Numbered from the stretch's first letter, positions 7,745-16,705 are shown. The stretch is 46,229 bases of DNA from Terriglobia bacterium (GCA_003175985.1 PSRJ01000097.1:1-46229); one strand, 5' to 3'. Translations and numbers: made by a program. Notes: generated from the letters alone by a model not told the origin.

Positions 7745-10489
7745 TTATGGAAGCCTGGAGAGTGCCTCGAGGGCGGCTTCGGTAGCCGCCATCTCTTTTT
7801 GGTAGGCGGCTGAGAAATCCGGTTGATGTTGGATCGCATGCCAGGCTGCGGCGGCTTTGCGGTTCCATTCGAGCGCTTGCGGTCGGTCGTCCAGGATCTG
7901 GTACACCGAGGCCGCTGCTGCGTAGGAACGCGGCAGCGACGAGCGCCCGACGATCGAGCGGCTGGGGCCTTGTGCCGCGGCGCCTGCCTTCAAGACCCGG
8001 TCGATGATCGCAACAGCCTCGGCCCGATTGCCAGCGCGCGCTTCCTGTTCCGCGGCTTTACGGCCCACGGTCACCACCTGCCGGGGTGTCGTCTCGTGTG
8101 TGGGATGGAGCCGGAGCATCGTTTCCGCGCCCGCCAGGCTCCTGCGATAGTACTCGACAGCTTTCGCGGTCTCCCCGCGCGCGATGAGTAAGTCGCCGAT
8201 TTGGACCTGCACAACGGAATTCGGCAACCCGATCTCCAGGCTCTCGGGATAATTCCGCGCCGCGCGGCTGAGAACCTGGTAAGCCTGCTCTAACTGCGCC
8301 AGTTTTTCATCAGAACGGCTGGCGGGGTAGGTGAGACCGATGCGCTGCAGGGCAATTCCGTAGTCGGCCAGGGCCTGTTGATCGGCGGGATCGCCATCGG
8401 AGAGATGCTTCATCAGCGCCGCCACCTTCGTGTAAGCCTCGATGGAGCCCTGGGTGTTCCCCAGGTTATTGAGCAGCGGATTGCCGAGCACGTCGCCCAG
8501 GTGCGCGTACGCCATGGCCAGTTCGCGCGTGAACATCGGATTCAGAGGCTCCAAGTTGTGTAATGCTTCGGCGCCTTCTACGTTACGCCGGTAATGCGCC
8601 AGAGCTGTATCCAACTGGCCCATCCGAGCCTCCACCATACCGGCCTGCGAATACACCGAAGCTGCGCGCATCTGCAGCGCGCGATCCTGCGGATTGGCAG
8701 CCGCAAGGCGCTCGAAAAGCTCAATGGCGCGGTAAGCGTTGGTTAGGGCATGAGGCAGATCGCCGCTTACTCGTTGTTCGCTGGATGCGGTTTGGTACAG
8801 GTTCGCCAGCCGTTCTTCAAAAGCGCGGTCTCCGGGGTAGCGGGCGATGGCCGCTTCGGCACGGCGCACTCCTTCCTGGTAGGTTTCCACCGCATGAGCC
8901 GATCCCGACCGGACCGTCTCCACCATTCCGATTTGCTGCAGCACGCGCAACCGTTCCAGCTCGGCCTCGCGGTCTCCGGGCGTTCGCTCCAGCACGGCAT
9001 TGAGCAGATTGCGCGCCTTGTTATAGCTCGCCAGTGCGCCGGCAATATCCCCCAGGTTGGCCCCTTCCGCGCTGCCCTGCACATCGCCTATGCGCGCATA
9101 GGCCGCCGCCAGTTCCCGCTGCAGCGGCCAGTCTCCCGCGGCGCTGCGCGCCAGGCTGTCCAGGTACTCGAGACCGGTTCGCGTAATCACCTGCCGCAGC
9201 CGCGTCGACCCGGGTATCTTGCGGGCTTCCGCTTCGACGTCGAACACGAACGTGGTTGCCAGCCTGCGAACCAGGTTGTAGCGCTCGCGCGCAATCGCGG
9301 CTTCATGCAGAGCGAACCCGCTTCCAACTATCAAGCTCACACCCGCAACGATCGCCGCGCCCACAGCGAGACGGTTCCGGCGTACGAATTTTCGCGTGCT
9401 GTAGAAGATCGTTTCCTTCCGGGCCATCACGGGAAGGTCACGCAGGTATCGCTGGATATCCTGTGCGAAGTGGCTGACCGAGGGATAGCGGCGGTCCTGG
9501 TCCTTCTGCATCGCCATCAGGACGATGTTGTCGAGATCGGCATCGAGCCGGCGGGCGACGGAACTGGGCCGCGCGATGTCCTCGCGGCAGACTACGCGCT
9601 CGATCTCCGTGGGGGTGCGAGTAGGGATCTCGCGAGCCCTGGTTCCAGTGAGTAGTTCGTAGAGAATCGCACCGAGCGAGTAAATATCGGTGGCCGTGGT
9701 GATGGGCCGCCCCAGCACCTGTTCGGGGCTGGCGTACTCCGGAGTGAGCGGGCGGGCGGCGAAGTTCGTGACCGTAAAGCGGGCATCGAGCGAGGAGCCC
9801 AACAGTTTGGCCACGCCGAAATCCAGCAGCTTCGGAACGCCTTCCGGCGTGACCAGAATATTTCCGGGCTTCAGGTCGCGGTGCACCACCAGGCTGCCAT
9901 GAGCGTAGGCGACGGCATCGCAGACGCGCAGGAACAACTCCAGCCGCGCTTCGACACCCAGGTGTTCTTCCCGGCAATAGACGTCGACGGGACGGCCTTC
10001 CACGTGTTCCATCACAAAGAAAGGACGTCCGTCCGGTGTCGTGCCCCCGTCGATGAGGCGTGCAATATACGGATGATCCAGATCGGCCAGGATCTGGCGT
10101 TCGTGCCGGAAGCGGCCGAGCACGTCGGCCGTATCCATGCCGCGCTTGACTACTTTGATGGCGACCTTCTTGTGATAAACGTCGTCGTCGCGTTCGGCCA
10201 GGTAGACTGTGCCCATCCCGCCGCGGCCGATTTCACGAACCACGCGGTACGCTCCCAGGCGCAACCCAATGATGGGAGGCCCTTCCAGTAGAGAGCTGGC
10301 TTCCGAGCGGATCGCGGCATCCAGCGAGGCCTCACCGTTCGTATCGCTGCGGAGGAGAGATTCCACTTCGGCGCGGAGCTCAATGTCGCCCTGGCAAGCG
10401 CCGTCGAGAAACTCGGAACGTGCGGCTCCCGAAAGTTCGGCCGCGGCCAGGAAGATCTCCTGGATGCGTTCCCAGTTATCGACGGGCAT
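7745..10489 (-). CDS. Membrane Ser/Thr protein kinase with C-terminal TPR domain (PknB-like)
   Basis: The 914-residue product is counted from the ATG at 10489; the frame also has a start at 10549, but sequence similarity to the family begins at MPVDNWERIQEIF. A helical N-terminal region is followed by a kinase domain from about 80 to 350. The kinase domain has the glycine loop GRGGMG (89-94), Lys112 in AIK, HRDLKPGN with Asp205, and DFG with Asp223. One membrane helix lies at about 374-395. The rest is an extracytoplasmic TPR-like helical-repeat region. This is the common acidobacterial signalling kinase. It starts 64 bases after the exporter gene and is followed by the S74 protein and the ECF sigma factor, all on one strand. 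It may therefore be read with either group. Confidence 0.93.
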   Translation of the reverse strand: MPVDNWERIQEIFLAAAELSGAARSEFLDGACQGDIELRAEVESLLRSDTNGEASLDAAIRSEASSLLEGPPIIGLRLGAYRVVREIGRGGMGTVYLAERDDDVYHKKVAIKVVKRGMDTADVLGRFRHERQILADLDHPYIARLIDGGTTPDGRPFFVMEHVEGRPVDVYCREEHLGVEARLELFLRVCDAVAYAHGSLVVHRDLKPGNILVTPEGVPKLLDFGVAKLLGSSLDARFTVTNFAARPLTPEYASPEQVLGRPITTATDIYSLGAILYELLTGTRAREIPTRTPTEIERVVCREDIARPSSVARRLDADLDNIVLMAMQKDQDRRYPSVSHFAQDIQRYLRDLPVMARKETIFYSTRKFVRRNRLAVGAAIVAGVSLIVGSGFALHEAAIARERYNLVRRLATTFVFDVEAEARKIPGSTRLRQVITRTGLEYLDSLARSAAGDWPLQRELAAAYARIGDVQGSAEGANLGDIAGALASYNKARNLLNAVLERTPGDREAELERLRVLQQIGMVETVRSGSAHAVETYQEGVRRAEAAIARYPGDRAFEERLANLYQTASSEQRVSGDLPHALTNAYRAIELFERLAAANPQDRALQMRAASVYSQAGMVEARMGQLDTALAHYRRNVEGAEALHNLEPLNPMFTRELAMAYAHLGDVLGNPLLNNLGNTQGSIEAYTKVAALMKHLSDGDPADQQALADYGIALQRIGLTYPASRSDEKLAQLEQAYQVLSRAARNYPESLEIGLPNSVVQVQIGDLLIARGETAKAVEYYRRSLAGAETMLRLHPTHETTPRQVVTVGRKAAEQEARAGNRAEAVAIIDRVLKAGAAAQGPSRSIVGRSSLPRSYAAAASVYQILDDRPQALEWNRKAAAAWHAIQHQPDFSAAYQKEMAATEAALEALSRLP

Positions 10490-10553
10490 AAAGCTTCGGG
10501 TTGCAGCACCCGGATTGGCGAACCGTATTATACACCGCTCCGTCCTCACGCCC

Positions 10554-12530
10554 TTACGGGTGTGCTACCACCAGCAGAGTTTCCGCGCGTTTCAACGTGC
10601 ACTCCATTGCCTGCCGCAGATTTTCGGGATCGAGCGCGGCGAAACTCTCGTCGAGAATTACCATTTCGCTTTGCTGCAACAGGGCGCGGGCGAGGAATAC
10701 CCGGCTGCGCTCACCCTGCGAGAGTTGCCAACCGGTTTCGCCGACCATCTGCTGGATTCCAGCGGGCATGCGTTCGAGGAGCGGCCCCAGCCCGAGTTCC
10801 CGGCAAACCTGCTCGGCGTCCGCCAAGTCCTGGCTGGCGGGAGGCCAGCCGCGGCCCAGCAGGAGATTGAAGGCGAGAGTTCCGCTAAGGATGTGGTTTT
10901 CGTGATATTGCGGGGCCGCGGCGATTCGCTTGCGCCATAAGGCGGTCCCCATCGAACGCCGGTCAAGGCCGCCCGAGGTCAGCAGGCCCGCCGTCGGTTC
11001 CCGCAGGCCCGCCAGGATCGAGACGAGCGTCGACTTCCCTTTGCCGGACTCCCCTTCCAATAGCACCCAATCTCCGCGCTCAATTCGCAGACTCACCCCA
11101 TCGAGCACAGCACGCGAGCCATTGGGATAACGGAATGCGACGTCCGCGGCGTCCGCCACCGTACGCGCCGGAGGAACCTCGCACCGTTGCGGACGTTCCA
11201 TGTTGCCTGCCGCGTGAAACAGGGGAGCCACACATCTCCAGGAAATCGCCGCTGAGGCCAACTGCGCCGCACCCCCGGTGAAACGTTGCAGGGCCTGCTG
11301 GGCCAGCAGAATGCCTCCCAGCGTAACGGCCAGTCTGGCCGCGCTCTCTCCTCCGATGAAGGCGGGCATGAGCCCGGCGATTCCCGTGAGCAGCCAGCCA
11401 TACGGCACAACCGCAGTGAATAGGACCGCGCTGCGGTCCATTCGAGCGGAGATGCCGTGATATTCCTCCAAGGCTGAATCTTCAGCGCTATGCCGGCGCT
11501 CGGGCGCTTCCTGAGCCAGCCGGGTGCGGTGTCCCACCATCTTCTCGGTCAGATCGTGCGTGAGTGCCAGTCGCTCATCTGTCCAGCGCATGCGTGCGCG
11601 GCCGTAACGCCATGCCAGCAGCACGGCCCCCACTGCCCAACCCGCAAACAGGGCCGCCAGTAGTCCGCCGCCCGCGCCCAGCCAGAGCACGGAGCCGGCC
11701 ACCACCGCCTCCACGAGCGAAACGGCCGACATCAATCCACCGGAGAGCGCGGCCGCATCCAGCGACTGGATTTCCATCACGCGGCTGAAGAACCGGCCGG
11801 CCCCTTCGGACGCGACCTGTTCCGGATTAAGCCGCAGCGCGCCAGCCAGAATCCTTTGCTTGAGCAGGCCGCTGGTCCCGAGGGTTAAGCGGCTTTGCGA
11901 ACAGGTGGTCCAAACGCGGGCCGGAACCAGGCAAGCCATCAGCAATACCCATCCCAGCATCCAGCCGGCATCCAGGCGGCCCGTCATAGCAGCCTGTCCC
12001 GCTGCCCACCAGACGCCCAGCCACAGCAGCGTTTCCAGGAAGTGCGCTACGACGAAACCAGCCGCTGTCCGGATGAGGCCGGCATCCCGCCATTGGCGGA
12101 AGAAGCCGGTCCCCGGGTCGGCGGAGAGTACGCGCAATGTTCCCAGAGAGCGAGCGTGCAGCCTCTGGCACAGGATGGCGCGGCGCGCGCGAGCCCGCTC
12201 GGAATGCGCCGTGCCGCACGATTCGAGCAGCCTGTCCAGGCCCGAGCCCATCGACCCAAAGCCCGAGCCCTCCAGAACGGAATCGGCAATCTCCTCCCAT
12301 GAGACGCGGCGCGTGGAAAGATCGTGGTGGAGGATCCGCCCATTGACCAGGCCCAGGTAACGTCCTTCGCCCAGCTTCAGAATAGCCACTCCGCCATGCT
12401 TCAAACTGCTCTCGAGGTTGCTCCCGTTGAGCGGCACGTTTTCGGTCTGGAAATGATCGCCCAACCCAGTCTTGTGCGCCAGGGCGGACGTAAGCTCCGC
12501 CTCGCTGGACCATGTAATCAGTTGCGGCAT
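10554..12530 (-). CDS. ABC exporter (permease-ATPase) without peptidase domain, NHLM-like
   Basis: The 658-residue protein has an N-terminal region of about 160 residues without peptidase motifs, then a hydrophobic exporter domain (about 160-440). The ATPase domain carries Walker A GESGKGKST (493-501), signature LSQGERS (602-608), Walker B MVILDE (622-627) and the H-loop His. The protein stops at VVAHP, directly after the H-loop, so the nucleotide-binding domain lacks the usual last 20-30 residues. The start at 12530 has GGAGG five bases upstream and overlaps the preceding exporter gene by 13 bases. A peptidase-bearing and a peptidase-free exporter in tandem is the arrangement of NHLM-type bacteriocin export systems. 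The two probably form a heterodimer (inference). Confidence 0.88.
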   Translation of the reverse strand: MPQLITWSSEAELTSALAHKTGLGDHFQTENVPLNGSNLESSLKHGGVAILKLGEGRYLGLVNGRILHHDLSTRRVSWEEIADSVLEGSGFGSMGSGLDRLLESCGTAHSERARARRAILCQRLHARSLGTLRVLSADPGTGFFRQWRDAGLIRTAAGFVVAHFLETLLWLGVWWAAGQAAMTGRLDAGWMLGWVLLMACLVPARVWTTCSQSRLTLGTSGLLKQRILAGALRLNPEQVASEGAGRFFSRVMEIQSLDAAALSGGLMSAVSLVEAVVAGSVLWLGAGGGLLAALFAGWAVGAVLLAWRYGRARMRWTDERLALTHDLTEKMVGHRTRLAQEAPERRHSAEDSALEEYHGISARMDRSAVLFTAVVPYGWLLTGIAGLMPAFIGGESAARLAVTLGGILLAQQALQRFTGGAAQLASAAISWRCVAPLFHAAGNMERPQRCEVPPARTVADAADVAFRYPNGSRAVLDGVSLRIERGDWVLLEGESGKGKSTLVSILAGLREPTAGLLTSGGLDRRSMGTALWRKRIAAAPQYHENHILSGTLAFNLLLGRGWPPASQDLADAEQVCRELGLGPLLERMPAGIQQMVGETGWQLSQGERSRVFLARALLQQSEMVILDESFAALDPENLRQAMECTLKRAETLLVVAHP

Positions 12531-15121
12531 GCGACCTCCATACGTTCCTGTTCGGCCAATTTGCCTTCGCTGATCCGTACGCGGCGCCACATGGCGCTCG
12601 ACCATAAGCCGCGGCGCACGGCATCTTCAGCATTCAGCAGCGCCCGGAAGCGCGAATCCGGATCGCCAGCGAGTACTCGCGGATTGCCATCTTCTACGAT
12701 CCGGCCCTGCTCCACCACCAGCACCCGCGGCAAATCGAGGGTGTCGGAAACATCGTGTGTCACGGCAAGGATGGTCTGCTGGCGCCAGGTCTCGCGGGCG
12801 CGATCGAGCATGACGCGCCGCGTGCCGCGATCAAGCCCTCGCGCCAGTTCGTCCAGCAGCGCCAGGCGCACGCCGGGTTTCAGCATGGCCCGGCCGAGCC
12901 GCACGCGCTGGCCTTCGCCGCCGGAAACCAGCGCACCGCCCTCGCCCAATGCCGATTGCATTCCCTCCGGCAAGCGGGCAATCACCCCCCGTAGATTTGC
13001 GGAATCGATCGCGCCTTCCAGATCCGTGCCATCGGAACCGTATTGAAGATTGTCGAGCAGCGGCCGGTTCCACAACTGGACCTGAGGATCCACCCAGGCG
13101 ATCTCGCGCCGCAGCGATTGCGGCGCCAGCGGAGCGCCATCTACGGAGATCCGTCCTTCGGCCGCCCGGTGCCAGCCGAGCAGAAGCCCGATCAGGGTCG
13201 ACTTGCCCGCGCCGGAGGGACCCACAATGCCGATATGTTCGCCGGGCTCGATCCGCAGATTGATATCGCTGAGAATGGTGTGCCCGGAGGCGCATACGGC
13301 AACGTTTTCGAAGGCGAGCGCCACGCCCGGTTGCGGCGCGATCCCCGCCATACCGCCGGGAGACTCCGGTTCTTCCGGTGTGCCGAGCGGTTCGAACAAC
13401 CGGAGTGTGATGTTGCGCTGCCCCGGATACCGCCAGGCCAGGGATGCGGCCACTTGTCCGAGCAGAGGCAGGCGCAGCGCCCAGTAGACCAGTACCAAAA
13501 GCGCCCCGGGATCCTTTTGCGCGCCCACGTAGGCAAACAGCAACGCGCTTACGATCGCCAGTGTAGCCATAAGCTGAAATCCCTCCACGGCCGCCACGGC
13601 TCTCTGAAAAGTACGGGTAGCCCTGGCCCACTCGCCGAGCAGCGAGTCATGGGCGTTGCGAACGCTGGCTTCGGCGCCGTGAGTGCGAATCGGGATTCGG
13701 CCCAGCAGCGCATCAAATTGAAAGTGCGCCAGGGCGCTGTTATGGGACCGCGCTCGCAGGTCGCGCGTTGCCAGCCCCGGCTGGGCCAGCAGCGGAATGC
13801 CGATCGCCAACCCTGCCGCCACCGCAGCTAGCGGACCGCTTGCGGGGAACAGCCAGAAAATCGCACACACCGTAAAGGTAAGATCGAAAACCGGCCGAAG
13901 CAGGCCTACCGCGAGAGCCGGCTGATCCCGCAGGCGATGCAGAGTGTGGCTGCGTTCCGCCATATCGGAAGTCAGGCGGCTTCGAAAATAGCGGTCGCCC
14001 AGCAGAGGAATCTTGTGAAGAATCGCCGCCCGCAGGCGGATCTCGAGCTTACGCCCCATTTTCGCTTGCAGCGCGGCAATACCGATTTCCAAAAGCAGCA
14101 GGCACGCGAGCAGTCCGAGGAGGGCTGCGGCGACCCACCAGCGCTGCCCCGCGATGCGCAGGTCGCGGCCGATATCGAAGAGGCTGCGAAACAGAAGGGC
14201 CTGGAGAAGCGATCCGGCCGCACTCAGAGAAACTGCCGCAGTGGCGAGCCACGGAGCCAGCCTGGAGTCCCGCAAGACCATACGAAGCAACTCGCGGCCC
14301 GGTTGCGGAGGCGCCTCCTGCAGAGCGGCCTCCAGTTCCGGCGGAAGTGTTTGGGATGGCCGCGGCACACGTCCGCGCACCTGAATCAACACGGCGCCGC
14401 TGAACAATAAGTGCCCTTCGTGGGCCGCATCCTCGCGAACGCTCCAGTACAGTTGCGGAATTCCTTCCGGATGAAGCGCCAGGTTCGTGACGAACGGCTT
14501 CAGACTTTTGCCCCGGCGAATCGCTCGTCCGGCCACGAGCGCTTCTGCCATGCGGATGGCGGCATCGAGCGCAGCCAGGGTCTGCCAGTCGTCGCGCGCG
14601 AGCGTCTGATCGAGCAACGCGCCGCCGGAGAAACCCAAACGTCTCATCCGGTTCTCGAGGGCATCACGGAAGGCTTCCGAGTGCGCCCAAGCGATCCAGC
14701 TATCCACCGGAACACTGTGCGTGTGGCGGTACACGGTTTCCAGAAAGCTGTGAGCCGCTACCCACCTGCGGCCCACCGCCGGATCCATTACCTGAAGGAA
14801 ACCGCCGGTGCGGCGCCATACGACTACGAAGTGAGTGACGCCGTCCGGTTGCCGTACCACCACCAGGGCAGGCAGCAGGCCGTCCCCGGGCAGGAACAGA
14901 TGATCGGCCGGCATCATGATTTGCGCGGCGTCCAGTCCCAACGCCACGGCAGCTTCTTCGAGCGCATCGGTAGAGGTGCCATCCACGTCGGTCTGGCAAG
15001 CTTCGCGAAGCCTGCCGTAGCTGGCGTGAATGCCAAATCCTTCGAGAAGTGTCTTCAGGGCCGCGGGCCCGCAATCCATGGCCGAGGTCTGTACGACTTC
15101 CGGGGCGAACCAGCGTGGCAT
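12518..15121 (-). CDS. Peptidase-containing ABC exporter (C39 bacteriocin-processing)
   Basis: The 867-residue protein starts with a C39 cysteine peptidase. Gln11 and Cys17 lie in QTSAMDCGPAAL, His97 in VTHFVVV and Asp113 in VMDP, so all catalytic residues are present. Exporter membrane helices follow at about 310-560. The ATPase has Walker A GPSGAGKST (634-642), signature VSGGEGQ, Walker B ALLDE and H-loop THD. Such proteins cut double-glycine-type leaders and export the mature peptide. The start at 15121 has GGAGGT seven bases upstream and shares one base with the HlyD stop (TGATG). An unusually long insert (about 145-300) separates peptidase and membrane domains. The substrate is probably the peptide encoded divergently at 16482. 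Confidence 0.93.
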   Translation of the reverse strand: MPRWFAPEVVQTSAMDCGPAALKTLLEGFGIHASYGRLREACQTDVDGTSTDALEEAAVALGLDAAQIMMPADHLFLPGDGLLPALVVVRQPDGVTHFVVVWRRTGGFLQVMDPAVGRRWVAAHSFLETVYRHTHSVPVDSWIAWAHSEAFRDALENRMRRLGFSGGALLDQTLARDDWQTLAALDAAIRMAEALVAGRAIRRGKSLKPFVTNLALHPEGIPQLYWSVREDAAHEGHLLFSGAVLIQVRGRVPRPSQTLPPELEAALQEAPPQPGRELLRMVLRDSRLAPWLATAAVSLSAAGSLLQALLFRSLFDIGRDLRIAGQRWWVAAALLGLLACLLLLEIGIAALQAKMGRKLEIRLRAAILHKIPLLGDRYFRSRLTSDMAERSHTLHRLRDQPALAVGLLRPVFDLTFTVCAIFWLFPASGPLAAVAAGLAIGIPLLAQPGLATRDLRARSHNSALAHFQFDALLGRIPIRTHGAEASVRNAHDSLLGEWARATRTFQRAVAAVEGFQLMATLAIVSALLFAYVGAQKDPGALLVLVYWALRLPLLGQVAASLAWRYPGQRNITLRLFEPLGTPEEPESPGGMAGIAPQPGVALAFENVAVCASGHTILSDINLRIEPGEHIGIVGPSGAGKSTLIGLLLGWHRAAEGRISVDGAPLAPQSLRREIAWVDPQVQLWNRPLLDNLQYGSDGTDLEGAIDSANLRGVIARLPEGMQSALGEGGALVSGGEGQRVRLGRAMLKPGVRLALLDELARGLDRGTRRVMLDRARETWRQQTILAVTHDVSDTLDLPRVLVVEQGRIVEDGNPRVLAGDPDSRFRALLNAEDAVRRGLWSSAMWRRVRISEGKLAEQERMEVACRN

Positions 15122-16296
15122 CAGAGCACCTCCGGCTTTGCGGGGCGGGGCGCGGTCCATTGCCGCCCGGCGTGACGCATCACCAACGTCCACGGGGTGG
15201 CGTGGTCGATCTCGATCTCAACAGAGCCCGGCAGCCCATGCTGCAGCGGCACGCGCGAAGAACCAGGATCGATCGTAAGCTCCACCCGGACCGTGCCGTC
15301 ACGGATTTCGCTAGCCACGCGCGCCACGCGGGCGCGGGGTGTACCATACTGAATCCAGGGAAAACCGTCCAGACGGAGACGGGCGGGTTGTCCGGGGTGA
15401 ATCCGCCCCAGCGCCGCTTCAGGCGGAAACTGAGCCACTGCCCGCAGCCGCCCAGATGGCACGATCGCGCCCACCTTATCGCCCTCCTTCAAGACCGCGC
15501 CGGGGCGCAGGACCGCCGCTTCGCCCAGCGTTCCGTCCAGGGGGGCACGAACCCGGTGGCGCTCGATCTCATATTGCAAGCGCTCAATCGCGGCGCCCAC
15601 CGTGGGAATTTGAGATTCGAGCCCGGCGATCTGCGAATCCAGGCTCCGGATCCGGGCCGTCCGATCGCTCTCGTGTGTGAGTTGATCCTGGCCGCTGCGT
15701 TCCACCGCAATAGCACGGGACTCAGCCGCGGCGCGCGAGCGCTGCGCCTCCGCATTCGCCTGTTGATAGTTCTGCTCGGAGATCAGCCCCAACTCCCGCA
15801 ATTGCCGCATGCGGTGCTCTTCGCTTTCGGCGTGACTGGCGGAAGCTTGTGCTTCGCGCGCCTGGGCCCGCGCCTCTTCGTGTCCCGATTGGGCGGCGTG
15901 CCGTTCCTGGTCGCGGGCACTCTCCTCGGCACGGATCTGTTCGCGCAATGCTTCGATCTGCGTGCGTAGCGCTTGTTGTCTTGACAACTGCTCGCGAACC
16001 TGAAGCTGTTCGGATCCGCTCTCGAGCTCGACGAGCACTTCACCTTCTTTGATCTTCCGGCCGATCACCAGGTGCGCTTCCTTGACCCGTCCCGCCACCG
16101 GAGCGGCCACCGGATAAACCGCCTGATCGGCCTCGATGCGCGCCGAGGGTGTCACCTCATAGAGGGTCACGGGCGTCAGCGTGCACCAAAGCGCGAGTCC
16201 ACCGGCCAGAGCGCACCCCGCCAAAACGCCGCACACCGTCCATCCGTAGCTGTCGCCTTCCAACGATCGATACGTGCGAGTGAATGCAGTAGACAT
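15121..16296 (-). CDS. HlyD-family membrane fusion (adaptor) protein
   Basis: The 391-residue protein has one N-terminal membrane helix (about 19-41). A biotinyl-lipoyl-like half (VYPVAAPVAGRVKEAHL, IKEGEVLVELE) follows, then a long charged coiled coil (about 95-250). The second lipoyl half and beta-barrel (VRAPLDGTLGEAAVL, GQPARLRLDGFP) close the protein. It links inner-membrane peptide exporters to the outer membrane. I placed the start at the ATG at 16296, with GGAGG four bases before the GTC preceding it; the frame is open much further upstream but would run into the divergent promoter region. It is the first gene of the operon HlyD, C39 exporter, exporter. No TolC is nearby. Confidence 0.9.
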   Translation of the reverse strand: MSTAFTRTYRSLEGDSYGWTVCGVLAGCALAGGLALWCTLTPVTLYEVTPSARIEADQAVYPVAAPVAGRVKEAHLVIGRKIKEGEVLVELESGSEQLQVREQLSRQQALRTQIEALREQIRAEESARDQERHAAQSGHEEARAQAREAQASASHAESEEHRMRQLRELGLISEQNYQQANAEAQRSRAAAESRAIAVERSGQDQLTHESDRTARIRSLDSQIAGLESQIPTVGAAIERLQYEIERHRVRAPLDGTLGEAAVLRPGAVLKEGDKVGAIVPSGRLRAVAQFPPEAALGRIHPGQPARLRLDGFPWIQYGTPRARVARVASEIRDGTVRVELTIDPGSSRVPLQHGLPGSVEIEIDHATPWTLVMRHAGRQWTAPRPAKPEVL

Positions 16297-16317
16297 GACA
16301 TCCTCCCCAGCCGGTTT

Positions 16318-16345
16318 GGCCTTCAACCATATAAGGCGAAAACGG
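16318..16345 (-). promoter_or_regulatory. Shared upstream element, copy A (export operon)
   Basis: Read on the minus strand this is CCGTTTTCGCCT, five variable bases, then TGGTTGAAGGCC. It ends 21 bases before the HlyD start codon. It can fold as GCCTT...AAGGC. The 12-base first half is identical to copy C and differs in one base from copy B. The role, whether promoter, operator or leader RNA, is unknown. Confidence 0.6.
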
Positions 16346-16373
16346 CCGGCATCTTTTGCTGATACGCCGGCCG
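16343..16373. repeat. 8-bp inverted repeat in the divergent promoter region
   Basis: CGGCCGGC at 16343-16350 and its reverse complement at 16366-16373 flank a 15-base spacer. The repeat lies between the two divergently oriented shared elements, so it could be an operator serving both operons. Nothing beyond symmetry and position supports this. Confidence 0.45.
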
Positions 16374-16407
16374 AAAAATTTAGCGGAGATTCCAAAAAAT
16401 TTGGCAT

Positions 16408-16434
16408 CCGTTTGCGCCTTTCCTGGTGAGGGCG
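16408..16434 (+). promoter_or_regulatory. Shared upstream element, copy B (precursor operon)
   Basis: CCGTTTGCGCCT is followed by variable bases and TGGTGAGGGCG, 47 bases before the precursor start. The A/T-rich segment just upstream (16374-16403, with AAAAAATTTGG) resembles the segment upstream of copy C. That extends the similarity between the two peptide genes to roughly 70 bases. Confidence 0.6.
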
Positions 16435-16481
16435 GAAACGAAAGACGCCCCGAAAAAGAGAAAACAAGAGGAGACAAACCA

Positions 16482-16640
16482 ATGAATAACGAGACGAAGA
16501 TGCAGAAGGAAAACGAAACCGTAGAGATCGACGCCCAGGAACTGGAAGCCATTGCGGCCACGCTGTCGGTGCGCTCCAGGCTGCGGGCCGGTGCAGTGGC
16601 CGCCTGTTGCAGCTGCCGCGATTGCTGCAACAACCACTAA
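16482..16640 (+). CDS. Candidate ribosomal natural-product precursor peptide, Cys-rich tail
   Basis: The gene encodes 52 residues. The ATG at 16482 has AAGAGGAG eight bases upstream. The N-terminal half is acidic and leader-like: ETVEIDAQELEAIAAT fits the double-glycine leader pattern (hydrophobic at -12, Glu -8, Leu -7, Ile -4) if cut after AAT, although the usual Gly-Gly is replaced. A second possible site is the GA in RLRAGA. The tail ACCSCRDCCNNH has five cysteines. The gene is divergent from a C39-peptidase exporter operon and is followed by putative modification genes. A precursor role is inferred from size, leader pattern and context; I recognise no named family. Confidence 0.78.
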   Translation: MNNETKMQKENETVEIDAQELEAIAATLSVRSRLRAGAVAACCSCRDCCNNH

Positions 16641-16650
16641 GTAAGCCGGC

Positions 16651-16682
16651 CATCCGGTAAGCTCGCGAGGGCTTACCGGATG
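16651..16682 (+). terminator. 12-bp perfect hairpin after the precursor (attenuator-like)
   Basis: CATCCGGTAAGC at 16651-16662 pairs exactly with 16671-16682 across an 8-base loop, ten bases after the precursor stop. The following bases (TATCCCTTCTC) are pyrimidine-rich but lack a T-run. The ribosome site AAGGAGG of the next gene follows at once. Such a hairpin would make the precursor transcript more abundant than the downstream enzymes, by partial termination or 3'-end protection. Confidence 0.7.
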
Positions 16683-16705
16683 TATCCCTTCTCTAAGGAG
16701 GAGCC

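Noticed and set aside
16402..16416. Sigma-54-like TGGCAT...TTGC upstream of the precursor
   Set aside because: GG and GC are nine bases apart instead of the required ten, and the other two shared elements lack the TGGC half.
15121..16653. Longer HlyD frame starting at 16653
   Set aside because: The added N-terminus would run antisense through the precursor gene and the divergent promoter; the ATG at 16296 has a good ribosome site and precedes the membrane helix.
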